From Chara braunii (lineage: Eukaryota; Streptophyta; Charophyceae; Charales; Characeae), in the NCBI GenBank assembly GCA_003427395.1, contig BFEA01000147.1, positions 2,455,310 through 2,486,227 of the forward strand: DNA of 30,918 nt, in the 5' to 3' direction. How positions within the stretch are numbered: position 1 is the first letter of the stretch; every line of letters begins with the position of its first letter. The position numbers and the translations under genes are program-made. Shown one piece after another: positions 10,290 to 20,662 of this stretch. Under the pieces are notes generated by a model. It was not told the DNA's origin and did no database searches. It saw only the letters and a program-made list of their open reading frames with translations.

Positions 10290-11340
10290 CTCTTCGATCC
10301 TTTGATAGGATCGAGTCTCATGGGTACTGGAAAGCGAAAAATATAGACGTTTAAAAACCTTAGCAATACTATCCAATTTGAGTTTTTGACCTAGTGTGGC
10401 CATGACAAAATATTGTATAATACAGTATCTGTTCCCTCCCATCTCTTTCAGTTGAGGGAGGTGTGCTCTCGACTTAAGAATTTGGGGTCAGACCCTCATC
10501 ACTCTCATCATAAGTGGGAAAGATTCGACAACTAGAGATGTGACTTGTCTTGTTTGTTAAATGATATACTGGACTATGAAAAGTCGAAGGATAACAAGGT
10601 CAAAGAAGTTGAAGCAAACTATTACCAGGTCGACAGAGGACATCTTCACATAATTGTCATGATTGAGCTAGTTAATACGTTAACTTAGGGTCAGCTACCA
10701 TAAGTACTATGGTGGCACGAATCTAGCAACAACCATTTCATTTTGTTAAAATGAACATTTTATAGTTTTTTGTCGAAATTGAAATATACTATTTTGACAA
10801 AACAAATGTCAATTTTTAATTTTTGAGAGTCTGGTGTCGGACCTCATGGATGTATCAAGACTTAGCTATTCCCAACATTAGATGTCGGATGTCGCATGGG
10901 ACCGTAACACGAGTCCTGCTAAATATTTTAAGAGTATAGATATAAAGGATATGAAAGGTCGTCCTATCTGATTCTATCGGTGATTTAATCGGTTGGACTC
11001 AAATAAATTAACTTTTTTTTTTTTTAAAGAGGATTTTGTGTAAATAGGGGGTGCCTTCATTTTAGCAGGATGCTTAGAGGATAGATAGGCTAGCATAGAT
11101 GCAAACAGTACGGGCATCCTTGAGCTGCGTGGGGTTAAGAAGGAAAGTGTCACGGACAAAAGTCTGTAAGCTAAGTTGAATGATGCTTCCATTCACCTTC
11201 TCGGTCCGTGCACGAGTTGACCACTCGGGACCCAAGCGGCCCGGCTGGTAGCCTAGGCTCACACGCAACATCCTCTACAGTGGAAATCATTTGCATATTG
11301 AGGATTAAGGTGAAACCAACTTAACACCGAAAAATTACGG
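10290..11340. other. Intergenic stretch, no gene seen
   Basis: A perfect hairpin CGATCCT/AGGATCG lies at 10295-10313, just past the nad9 remnant, and may be part of the same mitochondrial insertion. Minus-strand frames at 10974-11271 are open for 65-72 codons but overlap each other and match nothing I recognise. Confidence 0.4.
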
Positions 11341-11349
11341 TTATAACCA

Positions 11350-11830
11350 ACTACCGTTGTCAAACGCATCGACTTTGACCTTTTTTGTAAAAGACAAGGC
11401 TCTCCCGGCCACGTCACGCAGGAGATAAGCAAAACAAAAACAAGTAACAACTTGAGGACAACGCAAAATAACCCCGTGAACCGTCGAGACGAGCGCGGTC
11501 ACATTGCCCCTTCGCCACTTTAGCCGGGTGCACGATCCGTACTTCCCGCGGTCCCCTACAATGGGATAGGTTCCTGCGGGGTACAACCTACCTCCCTAAG
11601 TGGTTGTCAACACCCTTAGGGGTGTATCCCTACCGAGCTACTGATCCACGTGCAAAATTTTTTATATGCAGTCGCAAAGGTAAATCAGTTGAGGGCGTTT
11701 GCTCGATTCGCTATAGTAGTATAAAAAACGCTTTGTTAAATGCCAAGTTGACCCGAACGTCGTTCGTTTCTTAGGGCGCTGATCTCCCAAGTACGAAACG
11801 AACGTCAGTCGACTAGGACGGTCCCAACCA
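11350..11830 (-). repeat. Family A repeat, copy 4 (partial)
   Basis: It aligns with about 4330-4910 in the same orientation as copy 2. Shared blocks include CTCCCGGCCACGTCACGCAG, 'GATCCACGTGCAAAA' against a similar block, GAGGGCGTTT with TCGTTCGCTATAG, and GTCGACTAGGACG. It lacks the hairpin units and the alternating subrepeats. Homology fades into AT-rich sequence after 11830. Confidence 0.55.
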
Positions 11831-12233
11831 AGCATGAAACCTACAAAATAATCATCGTCCCTTAGACATACAACTTGAAAAAAAAGAACATCATAATCAA
11901 ATATATTTATATATAAATTAATCGATCATTGGTCGATAGAAAAACACAAATGAATCAAACATTAGTTAAAATAATAATTGAATATATGAACATCAAATGA
12001 TAGAGTCAGTAACAAAAAATCAAAAGCAACCACCTCGGGTCGAATTTAATAAATAATGTACTATACTCAATTGTCAACGAGGAGTTGGCTTCAACAATAA
12101 CCTCGATGCAGCCGATAAGGTAGTCGGTCTACCCCAATTTTGACTAGATAAGACACGCAGCTAAGGTCGGTCATTTCACCCTACCTCCGATCTAAGATTA
12201 GGTATGCACACCTGTCTCTATGCATTTGATCTC

Positions 12234-12545
12234 ATTTTATCACATACTGCTTTACGAATGATTCTTGATCAGGTGCATTACTTGGAGTGTTGCATGTCCC
12301 ACCCTTTAGGAAGTGGTCTGGGTACTCTTCCTCCTCGCCCAAGCGCAAGACTCGAATCTTAGAAGTCGGGCCGTCTTCACAGAATCGACAACTACCCCCC
12401 CATAGAACGGTCCACTCCGGGTCGATAATAGGGTCGGTTCCTAACCAGGGAAAACACAGTGTCTGCGAAGACATGGCGTTCCGAATGATCTGCCGGACCA
12501 GAAATCATATCATGAGCTCCCGCTGGATATCCCTGATGCCGCGCC
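12234..12545 (-). pseudogene. Possible decayed coding fragment, unrecognised
   Basis: On the minus strand one frame reads for about 100 codons. It contains RQIIRNAMSSQTLCFPWL, then DPEWTVLWGG, a CRFC motif, a run of four glutamates and a basic end KQYVIK before a stop. A single TGA near 12510 separates it from an upstream stretch reading RRGIRDIQRELM. The composition looks more protein-like than the other open frames here. I cannot assign a family and see no start or splice signals that would make it a gene, so it may be chance or a relic of a transposon protein. Confidence 0.2.
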
Positions 12546-12604
12546 GTGGCAACACGGGCGGAGATTGAGAACATGTTTATGGTCTCATGAATAATGTATT
12601 GTTT

Positions 12605-12661
12605 TCATTTCATTATTTTATTATTATTTTATTATTATTTTATTTTATTTTATTTTATTTT
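12605..12661. repeat. TTATT/TTTTA microsatellite
   Basis: A run of TTATTA changing into TTTTA units, about 57 bases long. Confidence 0.8.
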
Positions 12662-13490
12662 GACTTTGACGGTACCCGATGGGGCAAGCGCTGGTTACCA
12701 CGCTGAGAATTGGAGTTACGGGTAGGATGGGTTACGATATAAATAGAGCATGTTGGAAGAAGGTTTTTACCTCAATCTGAGTGGCGTAAGAGTAGAAGGG
12801 TTGCGAACCTTAACAATGTGCGTTAAGGTGAAGCGGGGAGGAAGGTGATTATGCCATGATAGTAAACTTTTGTCATCTTCTTTCATGAGGTTTCCATTGT
12901 GATTTATTCTACAGTTCCTAAAGCAACGAGCCCTCGCCTCAGATGCTTCCTAGAGAGAGAAAATGTTCACCGTGAGTAGATTTTAGTTGCTCTCATTTTC
13001 CCTAAGCTCAAGGTAACTTTGACGAAGAGAGTCAAGGGAGGTAGAGAATGAAAATCATTTGGACAAGTATAGACAATGAGGTCTTTCGGGATAGAATAAG
13101 TCTCCCTGGAAAAAGGCTAAGCTCGCTTGACCTTGTCTCCTTTATGTGAATCAAATTCATTTTACGGTGCACACAAAATTATCATTTTTCATAACAACAA
13201 CTCCTTTTGACATGCAAGCGGGTGAGAGGTAAGAAGAAGACAATCCTTTTCATTTGTCTTAAATACACATAAATCAGTTATCCTTTGCACACATCCTTCC
13301 ATATACCTGCACACCAAACCAACGCAAACAAGTTGGGAAAACTCAACAAAAAAATCTCATATCCAAAGTCAGACTTTCCCATTCACATGCAAACACATAT
13401 TTTCTTTGCCTTTTTAATTGACATTCAATGAGCATGGTCAAGCAAGTTTGGGTTCACACAGGTGTGAAGGAAAATTGAAGTCATTCAACT
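12662..13490. other. Intergenic stretch, no gene seen
   Basis: No convincing open frame, RNA gene or repeat was found. The following C-rich interval, about 13500-13850, has short overlapping open frames in several phases and no recognisable product. Confidence 0.4.
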
Positions 13491-13860
13491 GACCTTGAGT
13501 GAAGTAGACCTGCCCACTCAAGAAAGCCATATAATATCCCAAATCAAATTGCAAGTCCACTTCGCCTCAAATCACCATATCCACACCAGATGGTCCAAAA
13601 ACAGTTCTAGGCGCTCCCACACTCATGCCCACAACACCGGATGGCTCCAAGCCGCCAAATCACTTGCACCGCGCATCCCAACAAAAATAAGGGTCACCAT
13701 TGGGTGCAAAAGTCGCAAGTGTCACAGATCCCAATGACCACACCGTTACACGCATCCACACCAAGTAGTGTTGCTGATCCATGCACTACAGTGTGTGGTC
13801 TCAAAACGTGCACCAACGTTTGTCACCACTAAGCCACACCGATTCACTCAATGGACGTCA

Positions 13861-14080
13861 CCAGACTTGCATCGTTCCTAAAAAAACTAAACAACGTTAC
13901 ATGTTGCTGCTGTATAATAGCACTGTGATTGCAACTACCGCCGGACTTGCATCGTTCCTAAAAAAAAAAACATCGCTCCGTGTTGTCGTCGTATAATACT
14001 TTTTTTTTTTTTTTTTTTTTGCCCCGCTCACTTGGCGCACTATTCTTTCGTCTTTTACGCATAATACCACTGTGATCGCA
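13861..14080. repeat. 80-bp tandem duplication, second unit interrupted
   Basis: CCAGACTTGCATCGTTCCTA at 13861 recurs as CCGGACTTGCATCGTTCCTA at 13941. Both units continue through GTATAATA and CACTGTGAT(T/C)GCAA. In the second unit 68 extra bases lie between these last two blocks (see 14000-14058). Confidence 0.75.
14000..14058 (-). mobile_element. Tiny poly(A)-tailed retro-insertion
   Basis: Read on the minus strand, a unique stretch of about 38 bases (14058-14021) ends in 21 A residues. It is flanked by GTATAATAC (13991-13999) and GCATAATAC (14059-14067), a near-perfect 9-base target duplication. The neighbouring tandem unit lacks these bases and so shows the empty site. This is the signature of LINE-type target-primed reverse transcription of a very short or 5'-truncated RNA. 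The source RNA is not identified. Confidence 0.6.
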
Positions 14081-14089
14081 AGTTATAAA

Positions 14090-15030
14090 AAAAATCGTTG
14101 CCGCCGTGCCGCCAAACAGGGAGTATCTCCCCTTGTCAACGAAACATTGTTGGTGTGCCGAAAAGTCAGCTCAGCATGGTCCCCCTTCATCATGCCACCA
14201 TTCTCGTGCTGTCGAACGTACAACACCTCCCCGACGTGTGTTCCTTGCCACACAATCAAACTTCGACGCAACCTACCGGATATAGCACCAATGCAGGGGT
14301 GGGGCAATGAGCTCCTAGCCTCTGGCTATGGCTGCCCTTCTCCCTGCAGACCTCTACCACCATAAACATCTCTCACAGTGTGACGAAGCTCAATTCGCAT
14401 TTGAAGTGCAAGTGAGCAGCATCACAACCCGGCATTTATGAGGCAAGTGTGGGAGTTGCTGACTTATATAGCTAATTGAGGGCTGTGGGCAGTAGCTTGG
14501 CCTACAGTCCAAAAATTCGGAGTTGGTCTGAACCCGTTATTTGAACCCACGATCAAGGGTCATAGACCTTGACGTTCCTCTAGGGGAACCAAGGTTTTTC
14601 AACTCCAGAGGCATATGGCGTTTCCCATAGGGCACATGCATTACGGAAAGGATGTACCCAGCCAACATTGCAACATGTTCCCTAAACGGATAGGCGCAGT
14701 CACACTCACACACATACACACACGTACCTAACCATGAGCACGACCACGTACGTGGCCTTTTTCTTTCCTTCTCACTTTTTTTTTTTTTTTCCCCCTACCT
14801 AGTGACCCATTGTTTCCCCCATACGACCAGTTTCTCGTTCACAATGAACGACCACCCCCTTCCCCTTCGTTATTTCACAGAGTCTAATTAGAGTCAAGCT
14901 CAACAAGGTCTTATTTACTTGCGCTTGTATCTGGTGCACTGAGAACGCCGGATTCACACGCTTCACGAAAGGCTGCATCCCATTTTCGGACGAACGAGTG
15001 TCACAATAAGGGGAATGGGCAACTTTCAAA
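14090..15030. other. Intergenic stretch, no gene seen
   Basis: Open frames on both strands at 14083-14310 overlap and look like chance in C-rich sequence. A T run lies at about 14777-14791. Confidence 0.4.
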
Positions 15031-15034
15031 AAGG

Positions 15035-15092
<58 letters not shown>
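15035..15092 (+). repeat. 58-base poly(A) tract
   Basis: An uninterrupted A run. It is directly followed by AGCAAATTCATAGCAGAAAC, and a similar block AGCAAATTCATGGCAGGAAA follows another A-rich stretch at about 15180. This could be the tail of a retro-inserted sequence, but no 5' end or target duplication was found. Confidence 0.6.
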
Positions 15093-15093
<1 letters not shown>

Positions 15094-16470
15094 CAAATTC
15101 ATAGCAGAAACTTCATTCATGCAATTGAGGACCACATCACGGAATTCATCATTTTTGTCAAGTTTTTGGGAAAAACGAAAAGCAAATTCATGGCAGGAAA
15201 TGATGATTCGATACCATTCCTGCAATCTATCGATGACACACATGAATCGAGATTTGGTCCAAATCGGGAGAAAAGAAAAGAAAAGAAAAGAAAAAAAAGG
15301 CGTCATCAGCGAGTGTTGCTGTGCTCCACGGCATAGCCGTGGCGGGGTCCACTTGTGTCAATTAAAGTTGGTTCCAAGTTCTTCTGCTTACTGGAGTACT
15401 CTTTATTCAACATCAGAAAAGTATAAACTTGCATGAGTCGGTTTTCATTACATGTAGTAGGCTAGTAGCATCTTGCAACTCATCAAATTTAACAAATTAG
15501 GCATTCTATGGTCTTTGCCCATTAGGCTTTAGCCAACCAAGCCAGCTTTCAGGCGTTGAAGTGCATTTTAATTTTTAAAGAAGGGCGACTTCAGAGTCCA
15601 GACTTTCTTTTTTCTTCTGCAAGAGAATATTAGCTGCATTCTAGTTGGTGGACGTTTCTAGCATCAATTCTAGCATGTCATGAGATTTTCTCTCTGAAAA
15701 ATTAGCAGTTTTCCAAACCCAAACTACTGAAGTTTATTTTTCATGCAATATACTTCCTAGTTCCTACTGGATTTGCCTGGGGGTAATCTAGTCACAATTA
15801 CGGGCAGATTCCCTGGTATGCCTTGGTCCCAGCTGGTCATCGTTGCACAATCTTCGCTATCACGCTATCACATTTCAGCTGTGCAGCAAGGGTTATGCTG
15901 TCCTTTTCCATTTGGGAAAAGTATGTGAACAGCCCTCCTCGGGTTATAGGAAGTCCAAAAACGATCCTGGTCACAAAGCACGTGGATGTGCAGACCTGAA
16001 AGCATGACCTTTGCATGGACATGTAGGTGCACAAGTGCATTCTGGTGGGGCTAGTTTTGTCCACCCAAACTTCGACGGGCTATCTCCTTCGCCCTTTCTA
16101 TTTCCGCAGCATGCCATTCCTGAGAGACTGTGGGGTGGGTGTGAATGGACCTCGAGAAGATTCTTCTCTTATTTGTGGACTACCGTGGGCCTCACTCCAC
16201 TACACAACATTCTACATGTGTCTGGACTGCATTGCCGGCCAGATACATTCAGACCGATACCACATTTTCAGTGTGTCACCACCATTACGAGCTCCAGATA
16301 TTGTGTAATGGTGTGAGGCCCCATTTCTCTATTTCAAAAAATTGCACTCACTCCAAATCTGTCACCCAGAGTGCTGTGCAGCAGCCCACTTCACTTCACC
16401 AGTAACTAACTTCAGTACCAAACCGGCGACCGCAGAGGTGAAAATTGTGACGAGTACAAAACAAAACAAA
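15093..16470. other. Intergenic stretch, no gene seen
   Basis: It contains an AAAAG run near 15270-15297 and a perfect hairpin CCACGGC-ATA-GCCGTGG at 15326-15342. Overlapping frames of 86-101 codons at 16011-16405 occur in three phases and carry no recognisable domain. Confidence 0.4.
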
Positions 16471-16489
16471 AAAAACGGTGCTCTGTGCC
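16471..16489. repeat. SINE target duplication, left
   Basis: AAAAACGGTGCTCTGTGCC, matching 16992-17010 except at two positions. Confidence 0.85.
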
Positions 16490-16991
16490 CAAGCGGGCTA
16501 GCTCAGTTGGTTGAGCACATAAGCGGCAGTCAGGATGTCGCACGTTCGATACCCGACGTCGTCCTTTCTTTCCCCCACGACCTCCTGAGGATATACTTCG
16601 GGTTCACCAGCGGAGATTGTTGACTTGGCCCTCCTGGCTGGTTGTGGAAGTGCGTGGTTCTTTCCAGCCCGCGCCGGGTGTTAGGAGCTTGGGTGCTGCT
16701 CCCCGCACAGAGCAGAGATAGGTAGGTGTAGACCCATAACCTTAGTATAGTTTAGCTTGGGTTAGTGAATTTAAGCTTAGTCCCTGTTGCTTCTATAGGT
16801 AGTTGGGGTCCTCCTTTGAACCCCTTAGGAAAGGTATTGCCTGTACGGGTAGCTAGAGAACAAAGGCAACGTATAGATACAAGTAGTTAGGGTGAGGTAA
16901 GAGAGATGAAAACAGGGTAGGTGAAAAATACAACTGTCCCCAGTATGAGGAGAAGACAGCTGTATTTTTTAATCTCATGAAAAGAAAAGAA
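16490..16991 (+). mobile_element. tRNA-derived SINE
   Basis: The 5' end has a polymerase III promoter in tRNA form: A box TAGCTCAGTTGG (16499-16510) and B box GTTCGATACC (16544-16553). The 3' half does not complete a tRNA acceptor stem, so this is a tRNA-related SINE head rather than a tRNA gene. A body of about 370 bases follows, then a hairpin with AAAAATACAACTGTC (16924-16938) against GACAGCTGTATTTTT (16955-16969), 14 of 15 positions paired, then an A-rich tail. Near-identical 19-base flanks (16471-16489 and 16992-17010, two mismatches) are the target duplications. The SINE family was not identified. Confidence 0.85.
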
Positions 16992-17010
16992 AAAAACGGT
17001 GGTCTGTACC
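16992..17010. repeat. SINE target duplication, right
   Basis: AAAAACGGTGGTCTGTACC. The two differences from the left copy suggest the insertion is moderately old. Confidence 0.85.
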
Positions 17011-17124
17011 AACCTCGTATTCACGCCCCGTGGTGGCACACCACACTTAGGGCCTGCTTACACTACTCGCCATCCGCCCAAATCCGTGGCTAGTGGTGTC
17101 CACAGAAAAGAAGCAGTTTTTGTG

Positions 17125-17456
17125 GCAAGTCACGACAGTTACACACACTTGCCACAGCAATAGTCTGCGTCCCTTTTAAAAGGCTAATTCTTTAAGGCCA
17201 ACCAGTTCAACTACCTGTCGAATCTGGACAGGACGGCCTTTCAGGCCTTTTTTATTGTCATTATAGTATTATAAGAGGAACCCCATAGAAGCCACATCCG
17301 TGCTCAAGCCTCCAACGAGGGAACATGCACGAGCTGCACCCACCAGCAGGTGCGATACCTGCTACAGCAGGTGGGCGATACCGGCCAGGGGTCCCTTTTC
17401 TTCTCCAACAGTCAAGACGGTTACACACACTCACCACAGCAATAGTCCGCATCATC
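17125..17456. repeat. Short direct repeat pair (about 45 bp)
   Basis: Bases 17125-17172 and 17410-17456 share GTTACACACACT(T/C)(G/A)CCACAGCAATAGTC followed by a GC-rich end. The first 17277 repeat lies between them. Confidence 0.55.
17277..17395 (+). repeat. 115-123 bp repeat R2, copy 1
   Basis: It starts GGAACCCC and ends GGCCAGGGG. The copy at 18312-18434 shares the same ends and most of the interior, including CATCCGTGCTCAAGCCTC and AGCTGCACCCACCA. An internal hairpin AGCAGGT/ACCTGCT is perfect here. The ends GGAACCCC and GGGGTCCC could be short imperfect inverted termini. Confidence 0.55.
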
Positions 17457-17738
17457 TCCTGCTGCATTCCTCGCCAAGAAGTTGGGTCCTGGAGGCGTGG
17501 AAGCACGCCCCTCCACAAAACGGTCTTGGCCCAGGTGGGGGGGGCGGGGGGGCGGGGGGGCAAAGGCTGTGGCGGATGAGAAACAGAGGTGGGCAGAAAT
17601 TCTGACACCTCTCCTGACCATCAAGTTGAGCGAGTAAAGTGTACCGACGCCAAACTTGGCAGAGGGCAAGTGGTGTAACAGGGCCCTTACCTCGTTCAGG
17701 CAGGGAAGACGCTGAGTGTGGTGAGTACTCATCACACA

Positions 17739-17755
17739 CGCTTTTCAGAAAAGCG
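17739..17755. repeat. 17-bp perfect palindrome
   Basis: CGCTTTTC, A, GAAAAGCG, with further CACACA and TGTGTG flanks that can extend the pairing. Confidence 0.5.
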
Positions 17756-17887
17756 GAGTGAGTGTGTGCAGCAGCACACCACTCACCAGACGTGGGGTAG
17801 GGCGAGTAGTGCAGTGGGGCCCTTAGAGGCCGTGCAAGACTTTGCTGTACTCAATCCCATTTTAACAGATGTCCCGAAGAATAATGG

Positions 17888-17889
<2 letters not shown>

Positions 17890-17981
<92 letters not shown>
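17890..17981. repeat. (CT)n(CA)n compound microsatellite
   Basis: CT units fill 17890-17944 and CA units 17944-17981. An ambiguous base at 17982 suggests trouble resolving the length. Confidence 0.95.
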
Positions 17982-18311
17982 NGGTTCCGGCATTTTTTTT
18001 TTTTCCGGACGTGACGCCGGACTTAATGGTCGTCACGGCGGTCGAGGACCTTGAGTACGCGCCTCGTTTGGCGGGTCCGCGTATTTGGGATGCCGACGAA
18101 AGTCCTCCACCGCGCCGCTGCTAAGAATATGGCGCAGTCAGGGTTTGAGTTCGCAATTACACTTGAGGTCAAAGGGCCGCTAGTGCTAAACGTATATGAC
18201 CTAGGTTTTCGGTACGCTCACGCGGGGTGTGTTGTACTCGCGGGATTGCCTGAAGCGCGGTCACAAACTGTGTTCGTGACTGCGCCGGGGTTACCCTCTG
18301 ATAGCATTACG

Positions 18312-18434
18312 GGGAACCCCGTAACAGCCGCATCCGTGCTCAAGCCTCTAACAAGGGAACATGCAGGAGCTGCACCCACCAACAGGTGTGATACCTGCTG
18401 CAACAGGCGGGTGGTACCGGCCAGGGGGACGACC
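18312..18434 (+). mobile_element. Repeat R2, copy 2, with possible target duplication
   Basis: It is flanked by GATAGCATTACG (18300-18311) and GATATCATTACG (18435-18446), identical at 11 of 12 positions, which suggests insertion as a unit. The interior matches 17277-17395. No promoter or coding capacity was seen. Copy 1 has no clear target duplication, so mobility rests on this copy alone. Confidence 0.45.
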
Positions 18435-18790
18435 GATATCATTACGACCGAGCTTCTTCGATGGGCCAGTCGCTGTGCCTTTCCTCCGGTCCCCTCCCCT
18501 ATGAGCGCCAGTAGCTTCTGCTCGGTGCCATTCGGGAGGGGGCGGGCGCCAAGCTTACCCACGGAGGGCTGCTCAAATCGTTCGATAGTTGGTCCCCTCT
18601 GAGGCGTCCCTCAAGATGGCCGAAGCTGGTGTACAGCCTGCAAACTATCGGGGATCGACTACTGTGGGAGGTAGTAGTCGAGCGTTGCGGGCAAAGGAGG
18701 TAAAGTCAGCAGGTGACGGGCGGTAGGACCGCTAGCAGGCAGCGGGGGGGGATAGGCAGCGGACCGCTAACAAGTGAGGGAGAGGCTGAA

Positions 18791-18891
18791 CGGACAGCGC
18801 TGTGCAACAACAGGCGAGACAACAACGCAGTGGGGGCAGGCCGGATAGCGTTGTGCAACAGCGGGCGGAGCGACAACACGGTAGAGACGGG
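18791..18891. repeat. 51-bp tandem duplication
   Basis: CGGACAGCGCTGTGCAAC at 18791 recurs as CGGATAGCGTTGTGCAAC at 18842. The period equals 17 codons, so the minus-strand frame open across this area keeps phase. This need not mean it is coding. Confidence 0.5.
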
Positions 18892-19074
18892 CGCTAAGGC
18901 AGTAAGGACGGTGAATGCCCCTGGACTGGAAGAGGCGCAGGATGCATGCGGGGCAGACGAGTGCAGCATGAAGGAGAGCCAGAGAGGAGCGTTGCGGGCG
19001 GAGAGAGTAACGGGCGAACGCAGAGGGTGAAAATGACGAAATGAACCCGACACGGATTCGCGCCAGGTGCATCG

Positions 19075-19700
19075 AGGAACCAAGAATAGTGAAGGGCGAG
19101 CCAAGCGCAGTCGAGGCATTAGAGCTTTCTCGATCCTGAGTGGAATCGAGAGAGGAAAAATCCAATTCGAGGGTTCTGACACCCGACGAAGTGAATGGCG
19201 ACGTTGGACTAGGGGGAAGGTCAGTAGATGTGGAGGTAGGAGAGGAGCTTGTTGCGCGGAGCTATGGCCGGAGGAGAAGAAGTGAGGGAAGGAAAGTGTG
19301 AATCTTCCCCATTTCTTGATGAAAAAGGGCGAGGAAAGATTCGTAGAGGGGTTTTTGAGGTAGGGCGAGCCAGATTCTGCAGTAAGTTTGTGCAATAGAG
19401 TGTTGTGTAGAGGGGTAGGAGGAAAGTGGCTGCGCGGAGTCGTTCGGCGATAGATATAGCCGGGAGTAGGAATCTAGTACCTCACTCGTTTCTTGGTGAA
19501 ATCGAGCAAGAGAAGAGCCAACTTAGAGGTTTTTTGGCAGGGCGAAAGAGATTACATTGTTAGTTTTGGGAGTGAGTTAGCGAGTTAGGAGTTAGAGAAG
19601 AAACGGGCTGCGTGGTAGTCATAAGGAATAACGCGCATGAGGCGATGTATCTTTCCGTATTCTAGCGAAAGATACAGCCTCATCCCACTTACCGGGCGAG
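19075..19700. repeat. Diverged tandem repeat with 178-bp period
   Basis: The core GCGCGGA (GCGTGGT in the last unit) sits at 19254, 19432 and 19610, exactly 178 bases apart. A second block, like TTTCTTGGTGAAATCGAGCAAGAGAAG followed by AGAGGTTTTTT, recurs at the same spacing near 19130, 19308 and 19486. Units are GC-rich and purine-rich on the plus strand. A 170-180 bp unit is common for plant satellites, but only three to four diverged units are present. Confidence 0.55.
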
Positions 19701-20106
19701 TCGCGAAGTTTACCTGTGTTGAGTCGACGGTGTCCAGCCCCAATCAGTCTAGGCCCAGTCGGGCAGATACCACATGGGACTGTGATCACTCAAGGCCCGA
19801 TGGAAAGGGGTAGCGGGTGACCAGGAGGGGGAAGGCTCGGAGCATCGGAGAAAAGATGTGGCGGAGGCTGCTGCCGCGAAAACGAAATGAACCGGGACGG
19901 GGTAGTGCATCGGATGCATGCGGAAGATTGAGGTGGGCTATGGCGAACGGAGGAGGGAAGGTGTGAGACTGAATATCAATTGATGGGTTGTTATATTGCC
20001 CACACCGTTGGCCAGGGATGCAGCGGAGGAGTAGGATGCTCACCTGATTAAGCCCGATAGAGGCTGTGGGCTTGCCTGTGGAATGCTGTACTGATCAGCC
20101 TGTTGC

Positions 20107-20173
<67 letters not shown>

Positions 20174-20662
20174 AGCACTTACCTTGCGCTGCAGGCGGTC
20201 ACGTACTAGAGGAAGATTCATTCCGATTTTGTTCACTTGTGACCGAAGCAGCGAGAGGCAGCAACGAAGTGGGAGACTTACCTGGTGGCCAGGGGGCTGC
20301 GCGCAGGGCAGATGGCTTCAGAGCCTGTAGGTGAATCTTTCCGCTTCTTAAGCGGGAAATGCATTCTTGTTTCGCACATCCGGTGAGAAGTCGAACCAAG
20401 TACTAGCGGACATGAGTATCAGCACGCACACGTGAAGCACGAGCAGAGAGGAGGTCGTGCCCCCTGCAGTTGCTGATTGTTGTTGCGCCCATTGAAGATA
20501 CCATTGCTGAGCCTGTAGAGTTCGCAGGGCCATTTCTGTTTTGGCGGGCCACCGTTTACTGAGCTATTGGTTGTTGAGTTGCGGCTGATACGATGGTACG
20601 GGCTGTCGTTTGCTGCACGCTGTTGTGCTTCGCCGTGCGTACTGTGTGTGGGCTACTTACCT
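19687..20662 (-). other. Cluster of consensus splice-donor-like sites (minus strand)
   Basis: AGGTAAGT occurs on the minus strand at 20184-20177, 20283-20276 and 20662-20655. CGGTAAGT lies at 19694-19687 and CAGGTGAGC near 20040. Between 20177 and 20104 the minus strand runs donor, CT tract, ...CATGCAACAG, which is the order expected for a short intron. No reading frame I can recognise joins them, so a gene is not called. Confidence 0.2.
20109..20171. repeat. (GA)n microsatellite
   Basis: About 31 GA units. On the minus strand it forms a long polypyrimidine tract that ends in CATGCAACAG, which resembles a splice acceptor. Confidence 0.95.

Noticed and set aside
15001-15306. A poly-phenylalanine protein on the minus strand
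   Set aside because: It is the translation of the 58-base A tract.
16490-16565. A tRNA gene
   Set aside because: The A and B boxes are good, but the acceptor stem does not close and the sequence continues into a body, A-rich tail and target duplications. It is a SINE head.
17718-18054. Proteins made of Ser-Leu, His-Thr or Arg-Glu repeats
   Set aside because: They are translations of the CT/CA microsatellite in several frames on both strands.
18051-18602. A plus-strand protein of 183 residues
   Set aside because: The frame runs through the R2 mobile repeat (18312-18434) and into unrelated sequence. An overlapping frame on the other strand is almost as long. No domain was recognised.
18706-19395. 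A minus-strand protein of 229 residues
   Set aside because: The frame crosses the 51-bp and 178-bp repeats. It is rich in Ser, Leu, Pro and Arg as expected for pyrimidine-rich DNA, and it shows no domain.
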